From Saccharibacillus deserti (GTDB taxonomy: Bacteria > Bacillota > Bacilli > Paenibacillales > Paenibacillaceae), in contig NZ_JABJVN010000007.1 in the NCBI RefSeq assembly GCF_013618475.1, positions 62,001 through 126,000 of the forward strand: 64,000 nt of DNA, given 5' to 3'. A program made the translations under genes and the position numbers. Below, in pieces: positions 36,747 to 46,156 of this stretch (its first letter is position 1; each line of letters opens with the position of its first letter). The notes under the pieces were generated by a model, which saw only the letters and a list, made by a program, of their open reading frames with translations, ran no database searches and was not told the origin of the DNA.

Positions 36747-39608
36747 GTGCTGCATGCCGCCATTTTACTTCCGTTTTTATGGGCCGCCCTGATTCCGTTG
36801 ATGAAAGGGCTGCCCCGCATACATCCGGGTTGGGCCGTACTGCCTGTGCCCGCCGCGCTGTTCGTTTTCTTTATCGGCCTGCTTCCGCGTACCCGAAGCG
36901 GAGAAGGAGTCTTCGCCTCGATTCCCTGGATGCCGGGTCTCGGCATCGATTTGTCGCTTGTCCTTGATGGATGGAGCCTTCTGTTTGTTCTGCTGATTAC
37001 GGGGATCGGAGCGCTCGTGGTCTGGTATTCCGTATTTTATATGGGCAAAGGCATGGAATCGCTGCGCAGCTTCTATGTCTACCTGCTGATGTTCATGGGT
37101 TCCATGCTCGGCGTCGTGCTGTCGGACAATCTGATGGTGCTGTACGCGTTCTGGGAACTGACCAGCGTCGCTTCGTTTCTGCTGATCGCGTTCTGGTACC
37201 GCCGCGAGCGCTCCCGCTACGGGGCGCTCAAGTCCATGCTGATTACCGTATTCGGCGGCCTGGCCATGTTTGCCGGATTTAATCTGCTATACGTGATGAC
37301 CGGTTCGTACAGTATCCGGGAGATTGCGGCCCAGGCCGCGGACCTGGCCGGCCATTCGCTGTTCCTGCCGGCGATGATTCTCGTTCTGCTGGGCGCCTTT
37401 ACGAAATCGGCCCAGTTCCCCTTCCATATCTGGCTGCCGGACGCCATGGAAGCTCCGACGCCGGTCAGCGCTTATCTGCATTCGGCTACGATGGTGAAAG
37501 CGGGACTTTATCTGGTCGCCCGGATGAGTCCCGTCTTCGCCGGCGCTTCCGAATGGTTCTGGATCGTATCGCTGACCGGTCTTGCGACGCTTCTGTACGG
37601 ATCGTTCAAAGCGATCAAACAGACCGATCTGAAGGCGCTGCTCGCCTATTCCACGATCAGTCAGCTCGGATTGATCATGTGTCTGCTCGGCGTAGGTTCG
37701 GCATCGGCCTTTTTCCCCGGAACCGTACAAGGGGTTTTCTTCGGTCTGGCGACGACGGCCGCGGTCTTTCATCTGATCAATCACGCCGTATTCAAAGGTT
37801 CGCTCTTCATGGTAGTCGGTATCGTCGATCATGAAGCCAATACCCGCGATCTTCGCAATCTGGGCGGATTGATGCGTCTGATGCCGGTCACGTTCGCGAT
37901 CGCGCTGATCGGTTCGTTTTCGATGGCCGGGCTGCCGCCTTTTGCCGGTTTTCTGAGCAAAGAGATGTTCTTCGCGGCCATGGTAAATATCCGCAATTTC
38001 AGTTCGGCCGGAGCGGAGAGCTGGATGATTCTGTTTGCGATTCTGGCCTGGGCCGCCAGCGTGTTCACTTTCGTGTACAGCCTGATACTCGTATTCAAAA
38101 CGTTCGGGGGGAAACTGCAGCGCGAAAAGCTGGATAATATCCCTCACGAGGCTTCGGTCGGCCTGCTGGCCGCACCGGTGCTGCTGGTCCTGCTGGCTGT
38201 CTTTTTCGCGATTATTCCAAACGGGTTGGCTTATGCTCTGATCGACCCGGCCGCGGCGGCCGTGAACGGCGCAGGATTGACGGCGTCCGAAGCCCATGTC
38301 TCGATTCATTTCTGGCACGGCTGGACCCCCGAGCTGTTTATGACACTTGGCGTCGTCCTGCTGGGCGTCGTTCTCTATCGCACGTATACGCGTTTTCGGC
38401 TGCTGGACCGGGAATGGAACGGCCGGGATACGTTCAACCGGCTCTATAACGGTCTGCTGAAGCTGCTGGAGAGCGGCGGGCGCCGCGGAACCGATTTGTA
38501 TATGACCGGTTCGGTTCGCCGTTATCTGATTTATATCCTGCTGTTTCTGGTCGCGGCGGTCGGCGGTACGCTGGTCTTCTCGCCCGGCGTCCGCTTCGGC
38601 ATGGATAATTATGCGCCGATTACGTTCTATGAAGTCGGGCTGGTGATCGTGATGCTGGTGTCGGCCGCGGCCGTACCGTTTGCCCGGTCAAGAGTGAATG
38701 CCATCTTGTTCACCGGCTCGGTCGGCTATATGGTTACCGTATTGTTCTTGATCTTCCGGGCTCCCGATCTGGCGCTGACCCAGATGATCGTGGAGACGGT
38801 GTCCGTGATCTTGTTCCTGCTGTGCTTCAAGTATCTGCCGAAGTTGAAAAAAGACCGGACGGAAAAACCTACATTCAAATGGCTGAACCTGATCGTGGCG
38901 GCCGCAGTAGGCGTTACGGTGACGCTTGTTGCCCTGGCGGCGATGGGCAGCAGCCCGTTTGAGCCGATTTCGGAGTATTTTCTTGAGGAAAGCTATGAAT
39001 CGGCGGGCGGCAAAAACGTCGTCAACGTGATTCTTGTCGATTTCCGCGGCTTCGATACCCTGTTCGAAATCATGGTCCTCGGGATCGCTTCGCTCGGGAT
39101 CTACGGCATGACCAAATTGGGCGTGAAGACCGCGCCCGACCCGGAAGCCGCGGGAAAAGCCGCGATGCGCAAGCAGGGGTTCCCGCTCGTCAGCAGCGAT
39201 GTCGTACTGCGGACCCTGTCGAAAGTCATCGTCCTCATCATTATTACGTTCTCGCTCTACTTGTTCTTCGCGGGACACAACAATCCGGGCGGCGGCTTCA
39301 TCGCTGCGCTCATGACCGCTTCCGCGCTTATCCTGCTGGCCGTTTCATTCGGTATGGACACCGTGCGCCGAGTGATTCGGGTCGATTACCGGCTGATGAC
39401 CGCGACCGGACTGACGATTGCGATTCTGACCGCTTCCGGCTCGTTCCTGTTCGGGTTTCCGTTCTTGAGCCATGCTTTCGGTCATTTCCATCTGCCGATT
39501 CTGGGCGATACGGAATTGGCGACGGCTGTGCTGTTCGATCTGGGCGTGTACCTTGCGGTCGTCGGAGTTGTGATGAATATTATTTTCACGATAAAGGGGG
39601 AAGACTGA
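36747..39608 (+). CDS. mrpA: Na+/H+ antiporter subunit A fused to subunit B
   Basis: A 953-residue membrane protein: an MrpA (about 1-800) related to complex I NuoL, and at about 810-953 a complete MrpB domain. The MrpA part has GALVVWYSVFYMG, FTKSAQFPFHIWLPDAMEAPTPVSAYLHSATMVKAG, and the MbhD/E-like stretch with RAPDLALTQMIVET and VNVILVDFRGFDTLFEI. The MrpB part has LFFAGHNNPGGGFIAALM and GDTELATAVLFDLGVYLAVVG. Bacillus encodes A and B separately; fusions occur in other lineages. GTG start with AAAGGAGG. Subunits A and D form the proton/sodium path. Confidence 0.95.
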   Translation: MLHAAILLPFLWAALIPLMKGLPRIHPGWAVLPVPAALFVFFIGLLPRTRSGEGVFASIPWMPGLGIDLSLVLDGWSLLFVLLITGIGALVVWYSVFYMGKGMESLRSFYVYLLMFMGSMLGVVLSDNLMVLYAFWELTSVASFLLIAFWYRRERSRYGALKSMLITVFGGLAMFAGFNLLYVMTGSYSIREIAAQAADLAGHSLFLPAMILVLLGAFTKSAQFPFHIWLPDAMEAPTPVSAYLHSATMVKAGLYLVARMSPVFAGASEWFWIVSLTGLATLLYGSFKAIKQTDLKALLAYSTISQLGLIMCLLGVGSASAFFPGTVQGVFFGLATTAAVFHLINHAVFKGSLFMVVGIVDHEANTRDLRNLGGLMRLMPVTFAIALIGSFSMAGLPPFAGFLSKEMFFAAMVNIRNFSSAGAESWMILFAILAWAASVFTFVYSLILVFKTFGGKLQREKLDNIPHEASVGLLAAPVLLVLLAVFFAIIPNGLAYALIDPAAAAVNGAGLTASEAHVSIHFWHGWTPELFMTLGVVLLGVVLYRTYTRFRLLDREWNGRDTFNRLYNGLLKLLESGGRRGTDLYMTGSVRRYLIYILLFLVAAVGGTLVFSPGVRFGMDNYAPITFYEVGLVIVMLVSAAAVPFARSRVNAILFTGSVGYMVTVLFLIFRAPDLALTQMIVETVSVILFLLCFKYLPKLKKDRTEKPTFKWLNLIVAAAVGVTVTLVALAAMGSSPFEPISEYFLEESYESAGGKNVVNVILVDFRGFDTLFEIMVLGIASLGIYGMTKLGVKTAPDPEAAGKAAMRKQGFPLVSSDVVLRTLSKVIVLIIITFSLYLFFAGHNNPGGGFIAALMTASALILLAVSFGMDTVRRVIRVDYRLMTATGLTIAILTASGSFLFGFPFLSHAFGHFHLPILGDTELATAVLFDLGVYLAVVGVVMNIIFTIKGED

Positions 39609-39609
39609 C

Positions 39610-39960
39610 ATGGAATGGATTATGGCTGTAGCCGTCGGTGTGCTGTTCATGATCGGCGTCTATCTGATTCTGTCCAAAAGTCTGCTGCGGATCATTCTCG
39701 GCACGTCGCTGCTGACGCACGGCGTCCATCTGCTGCTGCTGACCATGGCCGGTCTCAAACGCGGAGCGGCTCCCGTGCTCGGCAGCGGCGGCGACGCTTA
39801 TGCGGATCCCCTTCCGCAGGCGCTCATTCTGACTTCGATCGTCATCAGCTTCGGCGTGACCGCGCTGTACTTCGTGCTCGCTTACCGGGCGTACCAGACC
39901 CGAGGCACGGATGAGATCGATGCGGCGGACGAAGTCCGCGGCGGGGAGGAGGAATCTTGA
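39610..39960 (+). CDS. mrpC: Na+/H+ antiporter subunit C
   Basis: A 116-residue NuoK-like subunit with three membrane spans; GVLFMIGVYLILSKSLLRIILGTSLLTHGVHLLLL is the family signature. Follows mrpA by one base and overlaps mrpD by four, so translation is coupled. Required for Mrp complex assembly according to work on this family. Confidence 0.94.
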   Translation: MEWIMAVAVGVLFMIGVYLILSKSLLRIILGTSLLTHGVHLLLLTMAGLKRGAAPVLGSGGDAYADPLPQALILTSIVISFGVTALYFVLAYRAYQTRGTDEIDAADEVRGGEEES

Positions 39961-41444
39961 ACAATTTGCTTGTGCTGCCCGTCCTCTTGCCTATGGCGAT
40001 TGCCGTCTTATTGATGTTCTTCCGTACAAAAACACAGCTTCAACGGGTCATCGGCCTGCTCGGCGGGATTGCGAACGTCGGGATTGCCGCCACCATCGTG
40101 CTTCGGGTACGAGAGCACGGCATTCAAACGCTGCAGCTCGGCGGCTGGGCGCCGCCTTACGGCATCGTGTTCGTGGCCGATATGTTCGCGGCGCTGCTGG
40201 TGCTGGCGGCTTCGATTACGGGGCTTGCCGTGCTGATCTATTCGTTCTCGACGATCGGACAGAAAAGGGAAGAGCATTACTACTATACGTTCTTTCATTT
40301 TCTGCTTGTCGGGGTGTACGGTTCGTTCCTGACCGGCGATATCTTCAACCTGTTCGTTTTCTTCGAAGTCATGCTGATCTCTTCGTACGCGCTGATTACA
40401 CTCGGCGGTTCGAAAAAGCAGATGCGCGAAGCGCCCAAATACCTGCTGATCAACATCCTGTCTTCGACCTTGTTCGTGGCCGCCGTCGCTTATCTGTATG
40501 CGGCTGTCGGCACGCTGAATATGGCGCATCTGTCGCAGCGGATTGCGGAAGCCGGACAAGGCGGCGTACTGAATGTCATCGCCGTATTGTTCCTGGTCGT
40601 CTTCTCGCTCAAAGCCGGTTTGTTCCTGTTCTTCTGGCTGCCGGGTTCGTACGCGGCACCTCCGTTCGCGGTGCGGGCTCTGTTCGGAGCCCTGCTGACC
40701 AAGGTAGGGCTGTATGCGATCGTACGCACCTTTACGCTGATCTTCCCGTACGATTCTTCGCTCACGCATACCTGGATTGGCGGAATGGCCGCGGCCACGA
40801 TGATTCTGGGCGGGATCGGGGCGGCGGCTTACCGCGATATTCCGCGCATCTTGAACTACAACGTACTGATCGGCGTAGGATTTGTGGCGTTCGGGTTGTC
40901 GACCGGCACACGCGACGGAATGGAAGGCGTAGTCTTCTATATGCTGCATGATATCCTCTCGAAAGGGCTTATGTTCGTTCTGGGAGGGATGTTGATTGCG
41001 GCCGCGGGCACGGATCGTCTGGACGGAATGGGCGGGTTGATCCGCCGCCGTCCGGGGCTGGGATGGATGTTCTTTATTCTGGCGCTTGCGCTGGCGGGCA
41101 TTCCGCCGCTCAGCGGCTTTGCGGGCAAAGTGCTCATCGTCCGCGGCGGTCTCGAAGACGGTATGCTTACGCTGTCGCTGGTCGCTTTGGCTTCCAGTCT
41201 GCTGACGCTCTATTCGATCATCAAGATTTTCCGCGAAGCCTTCTGGGGGGTCGAGCCGCAAACGGAGCCCGAAGCGGAGATGTCAAAAGCCCGTCCGGGC
41301 CTGGCGAACGTATCGGCCGTTCTGCTGCTGCTGTTCGTGATTGGACTGGGCGTGGGAGCGAACGGCGTATACGGCCCCGTTTCGCAGGCCGGAGAAACGC
41401 TTGCCGACCCGTCGCTCTATATCGAAGCCGTATTGAAGGAGTAG
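39957..41444 (+). CDS. mrpD: Na+/H+ antiporter subunit D
   Basis: A 495-residue NuoN/M-like subunit with about 14 spans. Features: NLFVFFEVMLISSYALITLGG with the key Glu, KAGLFLFFWLPGSYAAPPFAVRALFGALLTKVG with the key Lys, and GIPPLSGFAGKVLI. Start is TTG 39957, overlapping the mrpC stop, with GGGGAGGAGG just upstream. With MrpA it exchanges Na+ (or other monovalent cations) for H+. Confidence 0.95.
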   Translation: MNNLLVLPVLLPMAIAVLLMFFRTKTQLQRVIGLLGGIANVGIAATIVLRVREHGIQTLQLGGWAPPYGIVFVADMFAALLVLAASITGLAVLIYSFSTIGQKREEHYYYTFFHFLLVGVYGSFLTGDIFNLFVFFEVMLISSYALITLGGSKKQMREAPKYLLINILSSTLFVAAVAYLYAAVGTLNMAHLSQRIAEAGQGGVLNVIAVLFLVVFSLKAGLFLFFWLPGSYAAPPFAVRALFGALLTKVGLYAIVRTFTLIFPYDSSLTHTWIGGMAAATMILGGIGAAAYRDIPRILNYNVLIGVGFVAFGLSTGTRDGMEGVVFYMLHDILSKGLMFVLGGMLIAAAGTDRLDGMGGLIRRRPGLGWMFFILALALAGIPPLSGFAGKVLIVRGGLEDGMLTLSLVALASSLLTLYSIIKIFREAFWGVEPQTEPEAEMSKARPGLANVSAVLLLLFVIGLGVGANGVYGPVSQAGETLADPSLYIEAVLKE

Positions 41445-41450
41445 ATCGAC

Positions 41451-41930
41451 ATGCCTTTTCAAATTTTGCTGAATCTGATGATCGCCTTCTTGTGGATGAT
41501 GCTGAACGGAAACTGGACGCTCCCGGGTTTCGTCGTCGGATATACCCTTGGGATCGCCGTGCTGCTCGTGGTCCGCAAATTCCGTCCGGAGCCTTTTTAT
41601 CTGGTCAGATTGTGGGCGGTGCTGAAGCTGCTGGGGATCTTCATGCGCGAGCTGCTGGTTTCAAGTTTCGTCGTCATGGGGCAGATCCTGCGTCCCAAGC
41701 TGAACCTGCAGCCGGGCGTCTTCGAATACCGCACGGAGCTCGGCTCCGATTGGGAAGTCACGATCCTGTCCTGCCTGATCTGCCTGACGCCGGGAACGCT
41801 GACCCTTGAAGTATCCGGGGACAACCGGGTGCTGTATATTCATGCCCTGAACATGACGGATGCGGACGAGATGGCCGAGGGTATTCGTTCCACATTCGAA
41901 AAAGCGATTATGGAGGTGACCCGATCGTGA
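41451..41930 (+). CDS. mrpE: Na+/H+ antiporter subunit E
   Basis: A 159-residue MrpE with two N-terminal spans and a cytoplasmic C-terminal domain: ILSCLICLTPGTLTLEVSGDNRVLYIHALNM is highly typical. ATG with AAGGAG upstream; overlaps mrpF by four bases. Confidence 0.95.
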   Translation: MPFQILLNLMIAFLWMMLNGNWTLPGFVVGYTLGIAVLLVVRKFRPEPFYLVRLWAVLKLLGIFMRELLVSSFVVMGQILRPKLNLQPGVFEYRTELGSDWEVTILSCLICLTPGTLTLEVSGDNRVLYIHALNMTDADEMAEGIRSTFEKAIMEVTRS

Positions 41931-42211
41931 TAACCGCTCTATTGACCGCTGCGCTGATTATCCTGGCGCTTGCGATACTCGGCTGTACCTATCGGCTGAT
42001 CGCCGGCCCCAGCCGGTCGGACCGGATCGCCGCACTCGATACGATCGGCATCAATCTGCTGGCCATGATCGCCGTGTTCTGCATGCTGCTCGACACGCGG
42101 GCCCTGATCGAAATCGTGCTGGTGATCGGCATTCTGACTTTTATCGGCACGGCCGTGCTGGCGCGGTACATCGAGAGAGGGAGCGTGATCGAAGATGGCG
42201 ACGATCGTTGA
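41927..42211 (+). CDS. mrpF: Na+/H+ antiporter subunit F
   Basis: A 94-residue, three-span subunit; LIAGPSRSDRIAALDTIGINLLAM and FIGTAVLARYIERG are typical. In Bacillus MrpF has also been linked to bile salt efflux. GTG start after TGGAGGTG. Overlaps mrpG by 17 bases. Confidence 0.94.
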   Translation: MITALLTAALIILALAILGCTYRLIAGPSRSDRIAALDTIGINLLAMIAVFCMLLDTRALIEIVLVIGILTFIGTAVLARYIERGSVIEDGDDR

Positions 42212-42593
42212 ATGGATTTCCGTTCTGCTGGCGCTGGCCGGAGCCGTATTCTGCGCGATCAGCGCTTTTGGACTGATTCGTTTTCCGGATGTGTATATGC
42301 GCTCGCATGCGGCCACCAAAAGCGCGGCGTTGGGTGTTCTGTTTATTCTGGGCGGCGCTTTCCTGTATTTCTGGGCCGTGGACGGAGCGGTGGACGCGAG
42401 GCTGCTGCTGGCGATCGTGTTCGTGTTCCTGACTTCTCCGGTAGCCGGACATCTGAACGGCCGATCCGCTTACCGTTCCGGAGTGAAGATGTGGAAAGGC
42501 AGCGTGCGCGACGATTTCAAGGACGTGCTGGAGAAAGCGGGAACGTCCGCACCCGATGCCGCTTTTGAAAAAGAAAAGCCGAAGCTTCCTTGA
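42195..42593 (+). CDS. mrpG: Na+/H+ antiporter subunit G
   Basis: A 132-residue, three-span subunit: FCAISAFGLIRFPDVYMRSHAATKSAALG is the MrpG signature. The C-terminus is longer than usual and hydrophilic (about 40 residues after SGVKMWKG). Last gene of the operon; a tandem hairpin array follows 25 bases after the stop. Confidence 0.94.
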   Translation: MATIVEWISVLLALAGAVFCAISAFGLIRFPDVYMRSHAATKSAALGVLFILGGAFLYFWAVDGAVDARLLLAIVFVFLTSPVAGHLNGRSAYRSGVKMWKGSVRDDFKDVLEKAGTSAPDAAFEKEKPKLP

Positions 42594-42617
42594 ATGTGTT
42601 CTGGGGATAGCGCGCGG

Positions 42618-42787
42618 CACAAACAGGCTTTGCCTAAAGGCGAAACGGTTTGTGAGCGCAACACAAACAGGCTTTGCCTAAAGGCGAAACGGTTTGTGGG
42701 CTCGACACAAACAGGCTTTGCCTAAAGGCGAAACGGTTTGTGAGCGCAACACAAACAGGCTTTGCCTAAAAAAAGGCAAAGCCTGTT
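42618..42787. repeat. Tandem 44-bp hairpin repeats ending in a terminator
   Basis: Copies start at 42618, 42662, 42706 and 42750 (period exactly 44); three are complete and the fourth is cut short. Each full unit runs from CACAAACAGGCTTTGCC to GGCGAAACGGTTTGTG and can fold on itself, with spacers GAGCGCAA or GGCTCGA. The fourth instead ends in GGCAAAGCCTGTTTTTT, making a perfect 13-14 bp terminator (42752-42787) with A and T flanks usable on both strands. It lies between convergent mrpG and the CPBP protease gene. Confidence 0.92.
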
Positions 42788-42818
42788 TTTTGCGTCCGCG
42801 ATTTCGGTCGGTTCCGGA

Positions 42819-44603
42819 CTAGACGGAAGAAGGGCGATCGTCTTTGGACAGCGACCAGCCCGGCGTGCGGCGATCGGCGCCGTTATCGGACGGTACGGCC
42901 GGCTGCGGCCGATCCGCTTCCCGGTCTTGAAGACCGCCTCCGCCCGGCGAAACGCCGCCTGCGGGACTCGGCTTGTCTTTGCGGTAGATCATGTAGATGA
43001 CAAAAGCGACGATCGCCGGCATCACGATCGAGACGATGCCTACGATCACATAATTGAGGGTGCCCATGAAGATGAGGCTGAGTCCCATCAGAATGCTGTC
43101 GAACACGACGTGCGCGAACATGGCCGTGATATAGCCGTAGCGCAGGAAGATGAAGCTGAACAGCAGACCGAGGAACAGCAGCTCGATCGGCCGCGTGATT
43201 ACGGGATAGATCGGATACAGCGTATGGCCGAGCGCCCAGATCAGCGAAGTGATGATACTGGCCAGCACGGTGCTGCGCACCACTTTTTTGACCATCGGAA
43301 TCCCGAACATCCGGTAGATCGCTTCTTCGGAAATGCCGGCCATCCAGGCCAGGATCGGAAACAGCCACGGGTACATCATATTATACGTGGACTGGGAATC
43401 GTCGGTCGTCGAGAAGACGCCGAGCGTACGCTCCAGTACGAAGAAGAGAACGGCCTGCACCGCAAGCAGGATAAGCGCCCACAGATAGCCGGTTTTGACC
43501 GATTCCCATATGTGGCGCCCGTAGGCCGGTTCTCCGCGGCGCATCCACATATTGCGTCCTTGGCTGCGCCACATGGCGTCTCCCGCGACAAACGAGAAGT
43601 ACAGCGAAGCCGCCATGAAGAGGCCGAACAGGATCTGGATCACCAGCGATACGATGAAGAGCAGGTCGGAGTAACTGGTGCCTTCGAAGTAAGGACGCGA
43701 GTTGAAGACGGCGAACACCGACACGGCATAATAGAACAGGGAAAGGAAAATGCCGCGCGTGAACGAAGCATACTTTTTGAGCACAAAAGCATAGATGATC
43801 GCCAATACGCCCAGAACGAACGTCAGCAGCATGTAGCCTCCGTACGTCATGATTTCCGCCCAGTCCGTCTGCTGCTTGATGTAGGCGGTATATTCGGCCG
43901 GTACGCCGAAGTTCGAACGGATCGAGGCGACCTGGTCGCCTTCGAAAGTGACGTTGACGTTCAACGCGCTGTCACCGATCTTCACCGAAGGGGACGTATA
44001 GAACAAGCCGGGATCGCCGTCGAAGGTAACCAGTTTCAGTTCGGCCGGATCCAGGCCGAGCGTCCGGATCATCGGCAGGGCGATGCGCTCTTTGTCTTTG
44101 GGCAGCAGGGACAAATCCTCGATCGGCGACGGCATCACGTTCGATTCCGTCAGCTCCCGGGCATAGGCAGCCGGAAGATCGTTGAAGGCGAGTACCCGTC
44201 CGGGAGCTCCGCCTACGTCCACCGTCAGAATCCGTTCGACTCCCTGTTCCTCGTAGTCGTAGGTCACGCGGAACATTTCGTACGGATACTTATCGAGATA
44301 GGTCTCGTCGTACTCGCTGACGAGGCTTTCGCGCGACAGATAGCCGTACAGCTCGGATTCGCTTCGGTAACTGACGGACGGATCGGCGAGGAAAGCGGAA
44401 ATGCCGAGTTCAGAAGCGGCGAAATCCGACGCAATCTGCTGCGCTTCCTGCTGGCTGACCAGCGAGTACGGCTCCTGCTGCGTCATATCGCTCTGAAACA
44501 GGGATGTAAAGTTGAACAGAACATAGATGACCAGGCCGATCGCCGCGGCCAAACCGAGCTTCTTGTAATTTACATTCAAAATGCGCTGCTGCGGGTCTGT
44601 CAT
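42819..44603 (-). CDS. CPBP family intramembrane metalloprotease
   Basis: A 594-residue protein with one N-terminal span, a large outside domain (about 45-250) and eight or so C-terminal spans. Residues in the C-terminal half carry the CPBP (Abi) motifs: GISEEAIYRMF (EExxxR), SLIWALGHTLYP (FxxxH-like) and FAHVVFDSIL (HxxxD). Related enzymes include type II CAAX prenyl proteases and bacteriocin-immunity proteins; substrate unknown. The C-terminal 50 residues are a proline/aspartate-rich tail. It is single, divergent from ktrB. A TCAxxx-type promoter was not clear. Confidence 0.88.
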   Translation of the reverse strand: MTDPQQRILNVNYKKLGLAAAIGLVIYVLFNFTSLFQSDMTQQEPYSLVSQQEAQQIASDFAASELGISAFLADPSVSYRSESELYGYLSRESLVSEYDETYLDKYPYEMFRVTYDYEEQGVERILTVDVGGAPGRVLAFNDLPAAYARELTESNVMPSPIEDLSLLPKDKERIALPMIRTLGLDPAELKLVTFDGDPGLFYTSPSVKIGDSALNVNVTFEGDQVASIRSNFGVPAEYTAYIKQQTDWAEIMTYGGYMLLTFVLGVLAIIYAFVLKKYASFTRGIFLSLFYYAVSVFAVFNSRPYFEGTSYSDLLFIVSLVIQILFGLFMAASLYFSFVAGDAMWRSQGRNMWMRRGEPAYGRHIWESVKTGYLWALILLAVQAVLFFVLERTLGVFSTTDDSQSTYNMMYPWLFPILAWMAGISEEAIYRMFGIPMVKKVVRSTVLASIITSLIWALGHTLYPIYPVITRPIELLFLGLLFSFIFLRYGYITAMFAHVVFDSILMGLSLIFMGTLNYVIVGIVSIVMPAIVAFVIYMIYRKDKPSPAGGVSPGGGGLQDREADRPQPAVPSDNGADRRTPGWSLSKDDRPSSV

Positions 44604-44720
44604 TTTCTTCCTCCTTGCCGGATTTCGTATCCCGTGCGGATACCTTTATCTAAAATACCATATTCCGAGAAGGGGATACCACAAAACGGCGTTTCGGATC
44701 CGCTACCGCCGAAGTCGTTG

Positions 44721-44750
44721 TTGTAGGAAACGTACGGGTGCGGATATAAT
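44721..44750 (+). promoter_or_regulatory. Promoter of the ktrB-ktrA operon
   Basis: TTGTAG, 18 bases, TATAAT, 50 bases before the ktrB start. The leader is too short for a c-di-AMP riboswitch. Confidence 0.6.
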
Positions 44751-44800
44751 AGGACGACTGCCGCACTTTGATCTTGTACGGAAAGGGGAGACGCGAACAA

Positions 44801-46141
44801 ATGGCGATAGCGGTTCCCAAATTGAGATTTGCTCCGCCGCAAATTCTGGCGATGGGCTATGCGGTGATGGTGCTGATCGGCACGATTCTGCTGACGCTGC
44901 CCATCTCGAACCAAACCGGCAAACATCTGCCGTTGATCGACGCTTTTTTTACGGCCACATCGGCTGTCTGCGTGACGGGGCTTGTCGTAGTGGATACCGG
45001 GACTTTTTTTAATACGTTTGGCCAGATGGTCATCTTGGTGCTGATTCAGGTCGGCGGCCTCGGATTTATGACGATGGCGACGCTGTTCGCGCTCGTCTTC
45101 CAGCGCCGGATTTCGCTGCGCGACCGGCTGCTGCTTCAGGAGGCGCTGAACCAGGGCACCGTGGAAGGGATCGTCCGCCTGATCCGGCGCGTGATTTATT
45201 ATTCGCTGGCGATCGAAGCGGTAGGAGCGCTGGCGTTTACGCTGCGTCTGTCTTTCGATATGCCTTTCGGCAGAGCGCTGTACTTCGGCATCTTCCATTC
45301 GGTTTCTTTTTTTAACAATGCGGGTTTTGATATTTTCGGCGATTTTCGCAGCCTGACCGGTTATGCCGAAGATCCGGTTATGAACCTGACCGCGATCGCG
45401 TTGATCGTGCTGGGCGGCCTCGGTTTTATCGTGCTGTCCGATTTGGCGGATTTCCGCAGCCACAGGAAATTGTCCATGCATTCCAAAGTCGTCCTTTCGA
45501 CTACCGGCGCTCTTCTTCTGCTCGGCTTCGCCGTTATTCTGGCTTTTGAATGGGGAAATACGGGGACTCTAGGCCAATATGGCTGGGGAGGAAAGTTCTG
45601 GGGAGCTCTCATGCAGTCGGTAAGTCCGCGTACGGCGGGAGTCAATTCGGTCGATCTGACCGCTCTGCACCAGGCGACCCAGTTTCTGCTGCTCATCTTG
45701 ATGTTTATCGGGGCTTCGCCGGGCTCCACGGGCGGCGGGATCAAGACGACGACGTTCGCGGTCACGATCGGCGCCATGATTGCCATGATGCGGGGGCACG
45801 AAGATGTCGTCTTTTTCCGGCAAAGGCTGGCGCGCGAACGTATTCTCAAGGCGCTGACGATCATCCTGCTCTCCCTGGCGCTTGTAGTCAGCGTCGCGAT
45901 GCTGCTGTCGGCTACCGAAGGACGCGACTTCATGCTCATCTTGTTCGAGACGACGTCCGCTTTCGGAACGGTCGGCCTGTCGCTTGGTCTTACCCCGGAC
46001 TTATCGACATTCGGCAAGGTCATGATCGCGCTGACCATGTTTGCGGGCCGGGTCGGCCTGCTGACGCTGGTCTACGCGCTCAAGCCCAAGAAGAATCCCG
46101 AGAAGTACCGTTATCCGGAAGGCAAGATCATTATCGGTTAA
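44801..46141 (+). CDS. ktrB: Potassium uptake transporter, membrane subunit KtrB/TrkH
   Basis: A 446-residue Ktr-type K+ (Na+-dependent) uptake channel subunit. Four MPM repeats are visible, with filter segments around ATSAVCVTGLVVVDTG, HSVSFFNNAGFDIFG, SPRTAGVNSVDL and FETTSAFGTVGLSLG; each has the conserved filter glycine. The GASPGSTGGGIKTTT gate loop is also present. ATG 44801 is chosen for GAAAGGGGAG upstream. Coupled with ktrA (6 bases). Confidence 0.93.
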   Translation: MAIAVPKLRFAPPQILAMGYAVMVLIGTILLTLPISNQTGKHLPLIDAFFTATSAVCVTGLVVVDTGTFFNTFGQMVILVLIQVGGLGFMTMATLFALVFQRRISLRDRLLLQEALNQGTVEGIVRLIRRVIYYSLAIEAVGALAFTLRLSFDMPFGRALYFGIFHSVSFFNNAGFDIFGDFRSLTGYAEDPVMNLTAIALIVLGGLGFIVLSDLADFRSHRKLSMHSKVVLSTTGALLLLGFAVILAFEWGNTGTLGQYGWGGKFWGALMQSVSPRTAGVNSVDLTALHQATQFLLLILMFIGASPGSTGGGIKTTTFAVTIGAMIAMMRGHEDVVFFRQRLARERILKALTIILLSLALVVSVAMLLSATEGRDFMLILFETTSAFGTVGLSLGLTPDLSTFGKVMIALTMFAGRVGLLTLVYALKPKKNPEKYRYPEGKIIIG

Positions 46142-46156
46142 GGAGGTGTGTCCGTA

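Noticed and set aside
42618-42787. CRISPR array
   Set aside because: Repeats are directly tandem without unique spacers and end in a terminator; no cas genes.
42762-44726. 654-residue plus-strand frame opposite the CPBP protease
   Set aside because: Starts inside the terminator array and has no domain; the minus-strand gene has clear protease motifs and membrane spans.
44604-44800. c-di-AMP (ydaO) riboswitch before ktrB
   Set aside because: The predicted leader is about 45 bases, far too short, and the conserved core is absent.
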